The notes under the pieces: model-generated
What the model was told of the DNA's origin: nothing
Databases searched by the model: none
The model's input: the letters and a program-made list of their open reading frames with translations, nothing else
In this document: piece by piece, positions 27,301 through 35,886 of the stretch
How the letters are laid out: each line of letters begins with the position of its first letter
Numbering within the stretch: position 1 is the first letter of the stretch
Made by a program: the position numbers and the translations under genes
Assembly: GCA_934432675.1 (NCBI GenBank)
Contig: CAKRYT010000003.1
Span: forward strand, 111,724-175,723
Origin: an uncultured Eubacteriales bacterium
GTDB lineage: Bacteria > Bacillota > Clostridia > Oscillospirales > CAG-272
Reading direction: 5' to 3'
Length of the DNA: 64,000 nucleotides

Positions 27301-27522
27301 CACCTGGACGCGATCGTGAACTACCCGGGCTCGTACATCATCGGACGCTACACCGACTTTGCGTTCTATGCCGCAGTCAACGACAAGAAGGATGCGGTCG
27401 AGGCACTCCGCAGTTACATCTCCGCCATCAACTCGGAGGTCACGCGCAAACGTGAAGAATTCGGGATGAAGACGCTCGAAACCGGCGAGGTCCCCCCGTC
27501 CTATGAAACCACCGGCAAATAA
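24307..27522 (+). CDS. Giant ABC solute-binding protein with duplicated N-terminal beta modules
   Basis: A 1071-residue secreted protein. The start at 24307 has CGGAGGAA upstream and opens directly into a signal peptide (FVRALCLLLTLTCCGGVLVALPTAAAS). Two related modules follow: FDIEVPAGAAGLYYIAIEYYS near 128 with LPFSEA near 170, and YNFTVPASGMYEISLRYLQS near 365 with LPFREV near 420; both resemble carbohydrate-binding beta-sandwiches. After a helical linker, residues about 640-1071 form a family-1 sugar-binding protein (PSILAGKGPDVYMGLDS, VPRTWDDLLALLPDLQ). Usual binding proteins are 400-550 residues. A CC pair in the hydrophobic stretch could be a lipid anchor, but the context is a poor lipobox. 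Two permeases follow at once. Confidence 0.85.
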   Translation: MKANKFVRALCLLLTLTCCGGVLVALPTAAASTESSSQARLSDMKKYLAADSYAVYIADKISKGIGSANGDVLVSRPNMEASSADAKRIDSDAAWLEYVGLDTRDFHYTGATEKDHSNAVLAPSTGATAFDIEVPAGAAGLYYIAIEYYSLTKNSRVSSIERKLYIDGALPFSEANLISLSKAWTYKYLMGTDADGNEIYADADTVANTWGENRDKFGFAEDLNHNDLTPTVTQYGRWQTYLCADSEGYSSDYYRFYLSEGKHTITLDATREEVVIGDVLAVPTNDADYGVPTYREYLEKYKGQPDAPAGTKVTFEAEKPTLVSDSSVTMTNNKNSAITSPSSPFSDLYNVIGASSFSSVGQWAAYNFTVPASGMYEISLRYLQSALEGMFISRTIRISSNGEGDDLGRYGLPDGTAALPFREVFNTRFNYSKDWQISSLTDGNETFKFYFQEGVHYTLYFEVGLGALAEQLQIVENAMTELNSCYLSILRLTGSDPDEYQDYNFEDALPDVMYTLNKQATVLEDVRNEFERICGSSGSHLATLENVYRLVYTMTDEDQIAKNLKNFKTYLGTLGTWLSTSKASTLIMDNVSVQAPGTKAPKANANFFQSAWYEIRAFFASFFTDYDQMGVREEGALGEEALVVWIATGRDQSKVVRSLIDADFSDYCKNKGYQPLAVSLKLVTAGTLLPSILAGKGPDVYMGLDSATVMNYAIREAVLPLQDQEGFAEHTDTKFSKCAIDSVTLLSKTYGVPMSMSFAMMFYRMDFLVDMMGDKAQVPRTWDDLLALLPDLQANNMDIGLNYTLALDFFLYQNGGNMWRYIDDPEYQGAQIGLDTDEGLRAFKFCCSLYTDYSFPVSYDAANRFRTGEMPIVIQDYVSLYNQLVVYATELDGLWSFSHIPGVQQSDGSVNYTAIAGVTSAIITKSAQERAKKTGTDRVAEAWRFVMWCTEADYVSQYSNRMVSILGPSAKYAAANLQAFDDMSWTSAERDAILEQIQHLDAIVNYPGSYIIGRYTDFAFYAAVNDKKDAVEALRSYISAINSEVTRKREEFGMKTLETGEVPPSYETTGK

Positions 27523-27558
27523 GCCTAGATCCACTGAAAGATCGTAAGGAGAAATATC

Positions 27559-28560
27559 ATGTCGAAACAAACTGTCGATACGATCGAAACGAGCACACAG
27601 CCGGCACAGTCCGGTATGGCGGTCGATACCGTCCATCGTCCCGTTTCGAGACAGGAAATGACGCGCGGGCAGTGGATTTGGAAGGAAATGAAGCGCAATA
27701 AGGTCGCATACCTCATGGTAGGCCCCTTCATGGTGCTGTTCTTCGTGTTCACCATTCTGCCGGTCGCCCTTTCCATCGGGTTCAGCTTCACGGACTTCAA
27801 TATGTTGCAGACGCCGCATTTCAAGGGTCTGTCGAACTTCATCCGTCTTTTCACACAGGACGAAATCTTCCTGAAAGCGTGTAAGAACACCCTGATTTTT
27901 GCAGCGGTGACGGGCCCTGTCTCCTATATCATGGCCCTCCTCATCGCATGGTTTATCAACGAATTGCCGCCTAAGATCCGCGCGGTCGTGACGCTTATCT
28001 TCTACGCACCATCCATTTCCGGTAACGTATATATGATCTGGCAGGTGTTCTTCTCCTCCGACTCCTACGGGTGGGTCAACGCCTGGGGCATCAAACTGGG
28101 GATTATCAGTTCACCGGTCCTGTGGTTCAAGACGGAACAATACGTCATGCCGCTTTGTATCATCGTCGCCCTCTGGACGTCTCTCGGTACCACCTTCCTG
28201 GCATTCATCGCAGGTTTGCAGGGGGTTGACCGCTCACTCTTTGAGGCGGGTGCTGTCGACGGTGTCAAGAACCGGTGGCAGGAACTCTGGTACATCACGC
28301 TGCCGACCATGCGGCCGCAGCTGATGTTCGGTGCCGTCCTGTCCATTACACAGTCGTTCGGCTTCGGCAGTATCGTGACCGCATTGTGCGGGATGCCGTC
28401 CGTCAACTACGCGGCGCATACCATCATGCACTGTCTGGATGACTATGGCGGCCAGCGGTACGAGGTCGGTTACGCATCGGCGATCGCCGTCTTCCTGTTC
28501 GTTATCATGTTGGCGTGTAACTTTGTGATCAAGAAAGCTTTGTCGAAGGTGGGCGAGTAA
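27559..28560 (+). CDS. Sugar ABC transporter permease (MalF/UgpA type)
   Basis: A 333-residue permease with six membrane segments and the cytoplasmic EAA loop (EAGAVDGVKNRWQELWYITLPTM near residues 232-254) that docks the ATPase. A polar 50-residue N-terminal extension precedes the first helix. It pairs with the next gene two bases downstream as the standard heterodimer for family-1 sugar importers. TAAGGAGAAAT is the ribosome site. Confidence 0.93.
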   Translation: MSKQTVDTIETSTQPAQSGMAVDTVHRPVSRQEMTRGQWIWKEMKRNKVAYLMVGPFMVLFFVFTILPVALSIGFSFTDFNMLQTPHFKGLSNFIRLFTQDEIFLKACKNTLIFAAVTGPVSYIMALLIAWFINELPPKIRAVVTLIFYAPSISGNVYMIWQVFFSSDSYGWVNAWGIKLGIISSPVLWFKTEQYVMPLCIIVALWTSLGTTFLAFIAGLQGVDRSLFEAGAVDGVKNRWQELWYITLPTMRPQLMFGAVLSITQSFGFGSIVTALCGMPSVNYAAHTIMHCLDDYGGQRYEVGYASAIAVFLFVIMLACNFVIKKALSKVGE

Positions 28561-28561
28561 T

Positions 28562-29449
28562 ATGGAGCAGACAAAATATAAAAAGATCCGTACTCGCGGT
28601 CACAAGGTTATTCTGAACCGGAGTGCCGGCGGCGACGTCGGGATCACCATCGTGCTGGCGATCATGGGGCTGTTCATGTTCCTGCCGATGTACTACGTTG
28701 TCATTCAGTCCTTCAAACCGCTGGATGAACTCTTTATGTTCCCGCCGCGTTTCTGGGTCATGAAGCCGACGTTTGCCAACTTCAAGGACCTGTTTACCCT
28801 GATGGGCGACTCGTGGGTGCCGTTTTCCCGCTACATATTCAATACGGTGTTCATCACCGCCTGCGGTACGATAGGGAACCTGTTGCTCGCGTCCATGACG
28901 GCATACGCACTTTCCAAACTGCGTTTCCCGGGGCGTAACTTCATGTTCCAGCTCATCGTTATGTCTCTGATGTTCCATTCGACGGTTAACCAGGTCACGC
29001 ACTTCATCATCCTGTCGTCCTTCGGTCTCGTCGATAACTACCTCGCCATTATCCTCCCCGCGCTGGCATCTACCCTCGGCCTTTACCTCATGAAGCAGTT
29101 TATGGAGGCCTATGTATCGGATGCCGTGCTGGAAAGTGCACGTCTGGACGGCGCGAGCGAGTTCCGCATCTACTGGTCGATTGCGATGCCGATGGTCAAG
29201 CCCGCATGGCTGACGCTGATCATCGAGACTTTCAAGGGCCTTTGGAATACCGGTGCCTCCATCTACATTCATTCCGAACAGCTCAAAACATTTAACTACG
29301 CAATCGGGCAGATCCTGTCCGGCGGTATTGCCCGTTCGGGTGCCGGTGCCGCATCCACGGTCGTTATGATGATCGTTCCGATTCTGATTTTCGTCATCAA
29401 CCAATCCAAGATCATCGAGACGATGGGCTCGTCCGGTATGAAAGATTAA
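28562..29449 (+). CDS. Sugar ABC transporter permease (MalG/UgpE type)
   Basis: A 295-residue permease with six hydrophobic helices and the EAA-type loop ESARLDGASEFRIYWSIAMPM near residues 194-214. It begins two bases after its partner ends, so expression is coupled. The two would form the channel for the giant binding protein upstream. No ATPase gene lies in the operon, so a shared MsmK-type ATPase from elsewhere is expected (established for other Firmicutes sugar importers; inference here). Confidence 0.93.
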   Translation: MEQTKYKKIRTRGHKVILNRSAGGDVGITIVLAIMGLFMFLPMYYVVIQSFKPLDELFMFPPRFWVMKPTFANFKDLFTLMGDSWVPFSRYIFNTVFITACGTIGNLLLASMTAYALSKLRFPGRNFMFQLIVMSLMFHSTVNQVTHFIILSSFGLVDNYLAIILPALASTLGLYLMKQFMEAYVSDAVLESARLDGASEFRIYWSIAMPMVKPAWLTLIIETFKGLWNTGASIYIHSEQLKTFNYAIGQILSGGIARSGAGAASTVVMMIVPILIFVINQSKIIETMGSSGMKD

Positions 29450-29462
29450 GGAGGTGCGCCCC

Positions 29463-31718
29463 ATGAAGAAGAAAATAATGAGTGTGTGCCTCGTGGTGTT
29501 CACCCTGCTGATGTGCCTCAGCGTCTTTGCATCGGCAGATACACCTCCCTACGACACCTATACCTATTCCATCAACGGCGATGCCATGAAATCGCCGCAC
29601 GCCTACACACCGCTTTCTCCCCGGTCACAGTTTACGGCGACGCAGATGTCCTCCATCACCCAGAAGGTGGAGTTCGGTAATGTCCTTAGCGATATCTGCA
29701 CCGATCCCGACGGGTGGGTCTATATCGTTGACAGTTCCATGAACCGCGTGACGGTCCTCAACGAGAACTATCGTGTGGAATACATTTTGGAGACTTTCCA
29801 GTCCACCGTGAGTGACAGCGATACTTTCGACGAACCGCGCGGGATTTTCGTCAGCGATGAAGCCATCTACGTCTGTGACACGCAGAATGACCGCATCGTC
29901 GTGTTCGACCGTGCAAGCAGACAGTGTCGCAGCGTCGTGGTCGCTCCGGATAACAACTACTTCCAGCAGACGACGCACGCGGACGGGACGGTCAGCGACC
30001 CGAAATACACCTTCAAGCCCGTTGCCTGTGCGGCAGACCGCTTCGGCAGATTGTTCATCATCTCCTCCGGTTGTAACCAGGGCGTCATCGTCATGGACGA
30101 GGGGAGCAATTTCTCCGGGTTTATCGGTGCACAGAAAGTTACCTATTCCGTGTTTGATATGTTCTTCCGCCGTTTCGAGAGCGACGAGGAACGTGCAAAG
30201 CGCATCAACAACGTTTCGCTCAACCTGGATAAACTGGCACTGGAACACGGTGACCACGGTGACTTTATCTACGCCGTCACCACCAATATGGATACGGACG
30301 GCGAGAAGGCACAGGAAGAGGCCATCACGACCAAAGACGCGGATCACTCTCCCGTCAAAAAACTGAATGCCAAGGGCGATGAAATCCTGAAACGTAACGG
30401 TTTCTTCGATTGCGCCGGTGAGGTCAACGTCAAGCAGACCAAGAAGTCCAGCGATCTGTACGGTGTCTCCAAGATCTCGGACGTCGCCGCCGGGCCGGAG
30501 GGGACCTTCACACTGCTGGATAAAAAGCGCAGTAAACTGTTTACCTACGACGCCAACGGGCAGCTCCTCTTTGCCTTCGGCGATTTCGCCGAGATTTATC
30601 AGAACGGCGCACTCAACAAGGATAAGGCGCTGGCGATGGATTACCAGCGGGTCGTCAACAATGACGGCAGCGTTATGTACAACATTCTCGTAATGGACTA
30701 CGAGACGCAGTCCATTACGGTATATACCCGTACCCCTTACGGCGACCTCCTCGTGCAGGCACTTGCCCATGAAAACGCGCGTGAGTATGAAGCCTCCGCC
30801 GAGGACTGGAAACAGATCATCGGTGAGAACAACAACTTTGACGCGGCGTACGTCGGTGTAGGCCGCTCCCTCTACTACCAGGGCAAGTACGACGAAGCGA
30901 TGGAGTACTTGAAGGCGGCAAAAGAAACCACCTACTACGCGCAGGCGAGCGCGGCGAAGAGCCAGGAGCGCATGGTCAGGTACCCGGTGCTGCCGCTCCT
31001 CTACGTGGCGATTGCCATCGTGGTGGTGGTCCTGTTCGTCAAACTCATGACGTATGCGAAGCGTATCAATTACCAGGGCAACTTCAAGACGGGCCGGCGT
31101 ACCTACTGGGAAGAGTTGATGTACGCTTTCTACGTTTCCTTCCACCCGTTTGACGGCTTCTGGGACATCAAGCATGATCACCGAGGGTCGCTCCGCGGCG
31201 GATTTACCATCCTCGCGATCAACGCCCTGGCGTCCTACTACCAGGCGATCGGTAAATCGTACCTGGCAAACCCGACGGAGGTGTATTCCTCCTTCTGGTC
31301 GCAGGTCCTCGCCATCTTCGTCCCCGTGCTCCTGTGGGCAATCGCCAACTGGTGCCTGACGACCCTGTTTGACGGGGAAGGGAGTTTCAAACAGGTCCTG
31401 ATTGCTTCCTGCTATGCAACGGCACCGTTGCCGTGGTTTATGGTCATCAGTACACTCATGACGAACCTGTCTTCGTCGGTGAGCGAAGGGCTTACGACGT
31501 TCGTGATGGTCGTCGGTTATATCTGGGTCGCGTTTCTGCTGTTCTTCGGCACGCTCGTCGTGCAGGACTACTCCCTCGGGAAGAACGTGGTCACGACCGT
31601 CGGCACCGTGCTTTGTATGGCAGTCATTATGTTTATCGTAATTTTGTTCGCGAGCCTCGTGAGCAACATGATCGGATTTGTCTCCGGCATCGTGACGGAA
31701 ATCAACTATCGATCGTGA
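29463..31718 (+). CDS. NHL-repeat / TPR / Yip1-domain membrane protein
   Basis: A 751-residue protein with four parts. A signal peptide (MKKKIMSVCLVVFTLLMCLSVFASA) is followed by NHL-type beta-propeller repeats over residues about 65-430 (LSDICTDPDGWVYIVDSSMNRVTVL, FDEPRGIFVSDEAIYVCDTQNDRIVVF). A TPR-like pair (DAAYVGVGRSLYYQGKYDEAMEYLKAA) sits near 460-490, a membrane helix near 508-530, and a Yip1-like C-terminal domain with four or five helices follows. The propeller would lie outside the cell. The start at 29463 uses AAGGAGGTG. Its place between transporter genes suggests it assembles with or senses them (inference). Confidence 0.8.
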   Translation: MKKKIMSVCLVVFTLLMCLSVFASADTPPYDTYTYSINGDAMKSPHAYTPLSPRSQFTATQMSSITQKVEFGNVLSDICTDPDGWVYIVDSSMNRVTVLNENYRVEYILETFQSTVSDSDTFDEPRGIFVSDEAIYVCDTQNDRIVVFDRASRQCRSVVVAPDNNYFQQTTHADGTVSDPKYTFKPVACAADRFGRLFIISSGCNQGVIVMDEGSNFSGFIGAQKVTYSVFDMFFRRFESDEERAKRINNVSLNLDKLALEHGDHGDFIYAVTTNMDTDGEKAQEEAITTKDADHSPVKKLNAKGDEILKRNGFFDCAGEVNVKQTKKSSDLYGVSKISDVAAGPEGTFTLLDKKRSKLFTYDANGQLLFAFGDFAEIYQNGALNKDKALAMDYQRVVNNDGSVMYNILVMDYETQSITVYTRTPYGDLLVQALAHENAREYEASAEDWKQIIGENNNFDAAYVGVGRSLYYQGKYDEAMEYLKAAKETTYYAQASAAKSQERMVRYPVLPLLYVAIAIVVVVLFVKLMTYAKRINYQGNFKTGRRTYWEELMYAFYVSFHPFDGFWDIKHDHRGSLRGGFTILAINALASYYQAIGKSYLANPTEVYSSFWSQVLAIFVPVLLWAIANWCLTTLFDGEGSFKQVLIASCYATAPLPWFMVISTLMTNLSSSVSEGLTTFVMVVGYIWVAFLLFFGTLVVQDYSLGKNVVTTVGTVLCMAVIMFIVILFASLVSNMIGFVSGIVTEINYRS

Positions 31719-31735
31719 GTATAGGAGGATAAGTG

Positions 31736-34700
31736 ATGAAAAAGTTAATATCCGGAATACTCGTCGTTTCGATGGTGATCGGCATGCTCCTGGTCCTGCC
31801 GATGCTGTCCTCCGCACGGGAGGAGACGTTCCCCACGGTGGAAACGTATCCGTACATCAATTATAGTAAAGACGGCGGCATTCTGACAATGCTTCTGAAT
31901 CAGTCGTATTCGTCTGCCGACGAAAAGATTGAGCAGGACGAGAATATGCGCCTGTGCGTCACCTACGGTGTGTACGAACTGTATGCCAATGCGTATTCCG
32001 GCGAGGTGTACGTCAAGGATACCTCCACCGGCAATATCATGACCTCCAACCCCTACGATGTGGTGCCGAAGAGTTCTTCGGAGGTGGCACAGCGGGAGGC
32101 GATGAGCCAGCTCATACTGGAATACACCAACCCGAACGATGCCAACAGCGGCTCGACCAAACTGACGAGTTTCACCGATGCGGCATGCCACGGGCAGATC
32201 ACCGTGGAGCCCGTGAAGAACGGTATCCGCGTCAACTACATCCTCGGTAATATGACCAAGCGGTACGCCCTGCCGGCCTCCATCCCTGCGAACGAGTTTG
32301 CGGAGAAGTTCCTCGCAAACGCTCAGCGGGCGGCGGTGGAAGACATCCGGGCGGCACTGGCAACCTATATCGGGGAGATGCCCGAAATCAATGACATCCT
32401 CAACGGCTATGAGGCATATGCCGCTCTGCCGGATACCCAGCGTCGTTGGAGCGTTACCGAGCTCTTCGGCAAGGACAGTGAGGGACAGGAGTTCATCTCC
32501 TGGGGCAACCCGTATATCTTCAACCGGTGGTATGAATCTGCCACCAAGGAAATCAAGGACCTGTTCCGTACCAATGCGGCGGAGCAGAACCGGGTCGGTA
32601 TCGCCATCAACATGGCATATGAGAAATCCGACTACTACATCGTGACCACCGTGTACGGTCTCCGCTCGGCATATGCCGGTGTGGATGACATCTTAAAGTC
32701 CTTCGGCGGCGGCTCGACTCGTGACTGCTGGGAGCTGAACTATAAGGCCCTCGGTCTGGACGAAAACGGGAAGGAAGCACCCGAGGCACAGTGGGATGCC
32801 ACTTACCGTGACATCATCAAGTACCTGCGCTCGGGCTCCTATGAGGAAGAACGCGAGTATGAGACGGATGATCTGGAAATCCGGCGCGACACGTTTACTT
32901 TCTACCCGCACGCCTGCTATGTGCTGGAATCCGGACTTTCCAAGAAGGCGGATTACGAGCGTCGTTTCCTGAACCACGCGAACGACTTTTCCATGACGGA
33001 CGCGATGGAGGCAGAAGCGACGGTCGGTTACACCGAGACGGTTGCGAACGTGGCGACCTTCCGCATCGCACTGGAATACGTATTGGATGAAAACGGACTG
33101 ACGGTCACGATGCCCGCAAAGAGCATTGTGTACGACGAGACGCGTTATGCCGTTTCGTACATCAGCGTGTTGCCGTACTTCGGCTCCGGTAAGGATCAGG
33201 AGGGTGGTTTCATCTTCTATCCCGACGGCTCCGGTGCCATCATTGACTTCTCCGATTTTGAGGACGACAAATCGTTGCTCAACGGGAAGGTGTACGGTCA
33301 GGATTACGCATTCTATTCTATTTCGGGTAAACACCAGCAGCCCATTTCTCTCCCGGTATACGGTATGGTGCGGAATGTGTGCTCGTACTACGTCACGCTG
33401 CCTGCCATTGAATCGGGGAGCGGTCCCGTTACCGTCAAAATCCCCGAGAACGTGTATCGTGCGGGGCAGTCGCCCGACAGTGCCTACCGCCCGAGTTACA
33501 CGGCGGACGGCTCGACGGTCTACCTGATCATGCCCGATAAGACGACCCGCGTGGTCAGATCCATGTGGGAATACCGGGAGGGCGAGGGATACAAACTCAA
33601 AGATATTGATACCTCCGACCCGGTCAACAACCCCGTGCAGACGCAGGTCAAGAATACCAATGAAAACCTGGAAGCCAATGCCGGTGTACCGTTCGACGCC
33701 GTTTACAGCGTCGGCGACGACAAGAAGACGACGGGGTATCTTGCTATCCTGGAAGAGGGCGCGTCCCTCGCGACCTTGTACTCTACGGTGAACGAGACGC
33801 AGAATCATTCTAAACCGTTCGTCTCCATCGGTGCGCGTTTCACGCCTTGCCAGAGTGATAAGTACAACCTGGCGGATGTCATGTCGAATGCCAAGTCCAA
33901 CACATTCAACATCATGGCGAAAGGGAAGTATCAGGGGGATTATTCCATCCGATTTATCTCCCTCGCAGATGAGAAGGTAGCGACCGGGAAGGGCGCGACC
34001 TCCTACTACCCGACCACCTACTCCGGGATGGCGACCGCCTACCGCGAGTATTTGCAGCGGGCAGGGGTCCTCACAGCCCTCGAAAATCTGAAAGCGGATC
34101 TCCCGCTGTATATCGAATCGTTCGGTGTGATTCAGACGGTGGAGAAACACCTCTCCATCCCCGTAACGGTGGACGTCGCCCTGACGACCTTCGATAATAT
34201 CGGCGAGATGTATGACGAGATGAAGTCGAACGGCATCTCCAACGTCAAGTTCCGTCTCACCGGGTTCGCAAACGGCGGGCTCCTGAATCCCGTTTATCCC
34301 GTAGACCTGAAATGGGAAAAGGCGGTGGGCGGCAAGCGTGACTATAAGGCATTGCTTCAAAAACTTGCGGCAGAGGATACGGGGGTCGAGTTGTTCCCGA
34401 ACTTTGATTTCTTCTATACGCGGTCTACCAAGAACATCAAACTCAAAAAGTACGGTGCGCGCAGTGTGGATAACCGGTATGCATGGAACCAGAAGTACAG
34501 TGCCGTTTATCAGACGTATACGGCGCAGGGCGGTATCGTGATTTCTTCGGATATGTTCGAGACCGCGTTCGGTAAATTCAACCGCAAGTACGCCAAGTAT
34601 GACGTTTCCGCCATCTCGTTGGAGGCGGCGGCGAGCGGGCTTTCCTCCAACTTCGACGAAGATAACTTCATTGATCGTGAGACCTCGCTCGGCAACGTAT

Positions 34701-35872
34701 CGTCGTTTTTGAAAACGGTGCGTGACTCCGGCTATGATTCCGTGATGGGCACGGGCGGCAATGCGTACGCGCTCCGCTATATGGATTATCTCCTGGAAGC
34801 ACCGCTGGAATCCTCGCATTTCAGTGCCACTTCGTACGCAGTGCCTTTCTGGGGCATGGTCATGCACGGGTCGCTGCAATACACGGGTCGCGCGTATAAC
34901 GAACAGGCGAACAGGGCAGAGACGTTCCTGCGCGCAATCGAGTCGGGCGCGTCGCTCTACTTCCTCCTGTCGTATGACAATACTCAACTTCTGAAAGATA
35001 CTTACAAGAGTGATTACTACTCCGTCAACTACGGAATCACCAAGACCGAGATGATGGAGGACTACAAGCGGCTGAACGAATTGCTCGGCGACTTGCAGGG
35101 GTATCACATCACCGACCACCGCGGCGTGCGTGCGGAGCAGATGAAAACGGCGGATGACATCGCCGCACAGAAGGCAGAACTCCGTGCGGAATTCAGCGAA
35201 CAACTTGTGGCGACGGTCAATCTCCGCAGAGAAGAGATGAAGGCGTTTATGCGCGATTATATCGAGAAGCAGAACGACAGTCGGACAAGTGCCGCCTTCA
35301 CGAACAGCAGCTATCCTTCCACAACGGGTGACCGGAAGACCGTCAACGAATTCCTCAGCACGCATGAGCGCGCGATTCGCACCTATCTTACCGCCTGCGG
35401 CACATATCCGAGCGATAATGCAACGCAAAAGGGAATTTGGGAGGCACTGCGCGCAGCCCTGCCGACCCCCGCGTACGGCAAGACGATTGCGGTCGATTTT
35501 GATCGCACGGCGGTACTTGACGCTGCCCGGGATAAGACCTTTACGGATACGTTGGATGAGGCGTATATCGCAGAACTCACGGCGTACATGGACACGGTCG
35601 AAAATACGGCGGCGGATATCGTGATCCCGATTGACACCGTCGAGTACGATTCGGCATATCGGTATTTCACCCGCTCCGATTCGCTCGCAGACGGGGACAC
35701 CTATGTGGCGACATGGTCCACGATCGATGACCATTCCGTGGTGCTTGTCACTTATTCCAACGGGACGGATACCGTGCGGTTCCTTTTGAACTACAACCGG
35801 TTTTCCGTGGACGTCCGTATCGGCGACCGGATGTATAACCTGTCGCAATACGGTTATCAGAGACTGAACTGA
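31736..35872 (+). CDS. Very large secreted protein, DUF5696-like
   Basis: A 1378-residue secreted protein with a signal peptide (hydrophobic 3-24, then SSA/REE). The segment YFGSGKDQEGGFIFYPDGSG near 485 resembles DUF5696 proteins, which in Firmicutes neighbour sugar ABC permeases and YIP1 proteins (recall, not a search). Residues about 800-1120 alternate strands and helices like a TIM barrel (DVALTTFDNIGEMYDEM, GVELFPNFDFFYT, VSAISLEAAASG, ASLYFLLSYDN), as in glycosidases, but catalytic acids cannot be assigned. Residues about 1130-1280 are helical and charged. The start at 31736 is used because GGAGGA is well spaced; GTG at 31733 is possible. Confidence 0.75.
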   Translation: MKKLISGILVVSMVIGMLLVLPMLSSAREETFPTVETYPYINYSKDGGILTMLLNQSYSSADEKIEQDENMRLCVTYGVYELYANAYSGEVYVKDTSTGNIMTSNPYDVVPKSSSEVAQREAMSQLILEYTNPNDANSGSTKLTSFTDAACHGQITVEPVKNGIRVNYILGNMTKRYALPASIPANEFAEKFLANAQRAAVEDIRAALATYIGEMPEINDILNGYEAYAALPDTQRRWSVTELFGKDSEGQEFISWGNPYIFNRWYESATKEIKDLFRTNAAEQNRVGIAINMAYEKSDYYIVTTVYGLRSAYAGVDDILKSFGGGSTRDCWELNYKALGLDENGKEAPEAQWDATYRDIIKYLRSGSYEEEREYETDDLEIRRDTFTFYPHACYVLESGLSKKADYERRFLNHANDFSMTDAMEAEATVGYTETVANVATFRIALEYVLDENGLTVTMPAKSIVYDETRYAVSYISVLPYFGSGKDQEGGFIFYPDGSGAIIDFSDFEDDKSLLNGKVYGQDYAFYSISGKHQQPISLPVYGMVRNVCSYYVTLPAIESGSGPVTVKIPENVYRAGQSPDSAYRPSYTADGSTVYLIMPDKTTRVVRSMWEYREGEGYKLKDIDTSDPVNNPVQTQVKNTNENLEANAGVPFDAVYSVGDDKKTTGYLAILEEGASLATLYSTVNETQNHSKPFVSIGARFTPCQSDKYNLADVMSNAKSNTFNIMAKGKYQGDYSIRFISLADEKVATGKGATSYYPTTYSGMATAYREYLQRAGVLTALENLKADLPLYIESFGVIQTVEKHLSIPVTVDVALTTFDNIGEMYDEMKSNGISNVKFRLTGFANGGLLNPVYPVDLKWEKAVGGKRDYKALLQKLAAEDTGVELFPNFDFFYTRSTKNIKLKKYGARSVDNRYAWNQKYSAVYQTYTAQGGIVISSDMFETAFGKFNRKYAKYDVSAISLEAAASGLSSNFDEDNFIDRETSLGNVSSFLKTVRDSGYDSVMGTGGNAYALRYMDYLLEAPLESSHFSATSYAVPFWGMVMHGSLQYTGRAYNEQANRAETFLRAIESGASLYFLLSYDNTQLLKDTYKSDYYSVNYGITKTEMMEDYKRLNELLGDLQGYHITDHRGVRAEQMKTADDIAAQKAELRAEFSEQLVATVNLRREEMKAFMRDYIEKQNDSRTSAAFTNSSYPSTTGDRKTVNEFLSTHERAIRTYLTACGTYPSDNATQKGIWEALRAALPTPAYGKTIAVDFDRTAVLDAARDKTFTDTLDEAYIAELTAYMDTVENTAADIVIPIDTVEYDSAYRYFTRSDSLADGDTYVATWSTIDDHSVVLVTYSNGTDTVRFLLNYNRFSVDVRIGDRMYNLSQYGYQRLN

Positions 35873-35886
35873 GAGAGGAGGATATC

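Noticed and set aside
32693..35848. A 1051-codon open frame on the minus strand opposite the DUF5696-like gene
   Set aside because: It mirrors the codon structure of the plus-strand gene, has no signal peptide, domain or ribosome site, and is expected by chance in GC-rich coding DNA.
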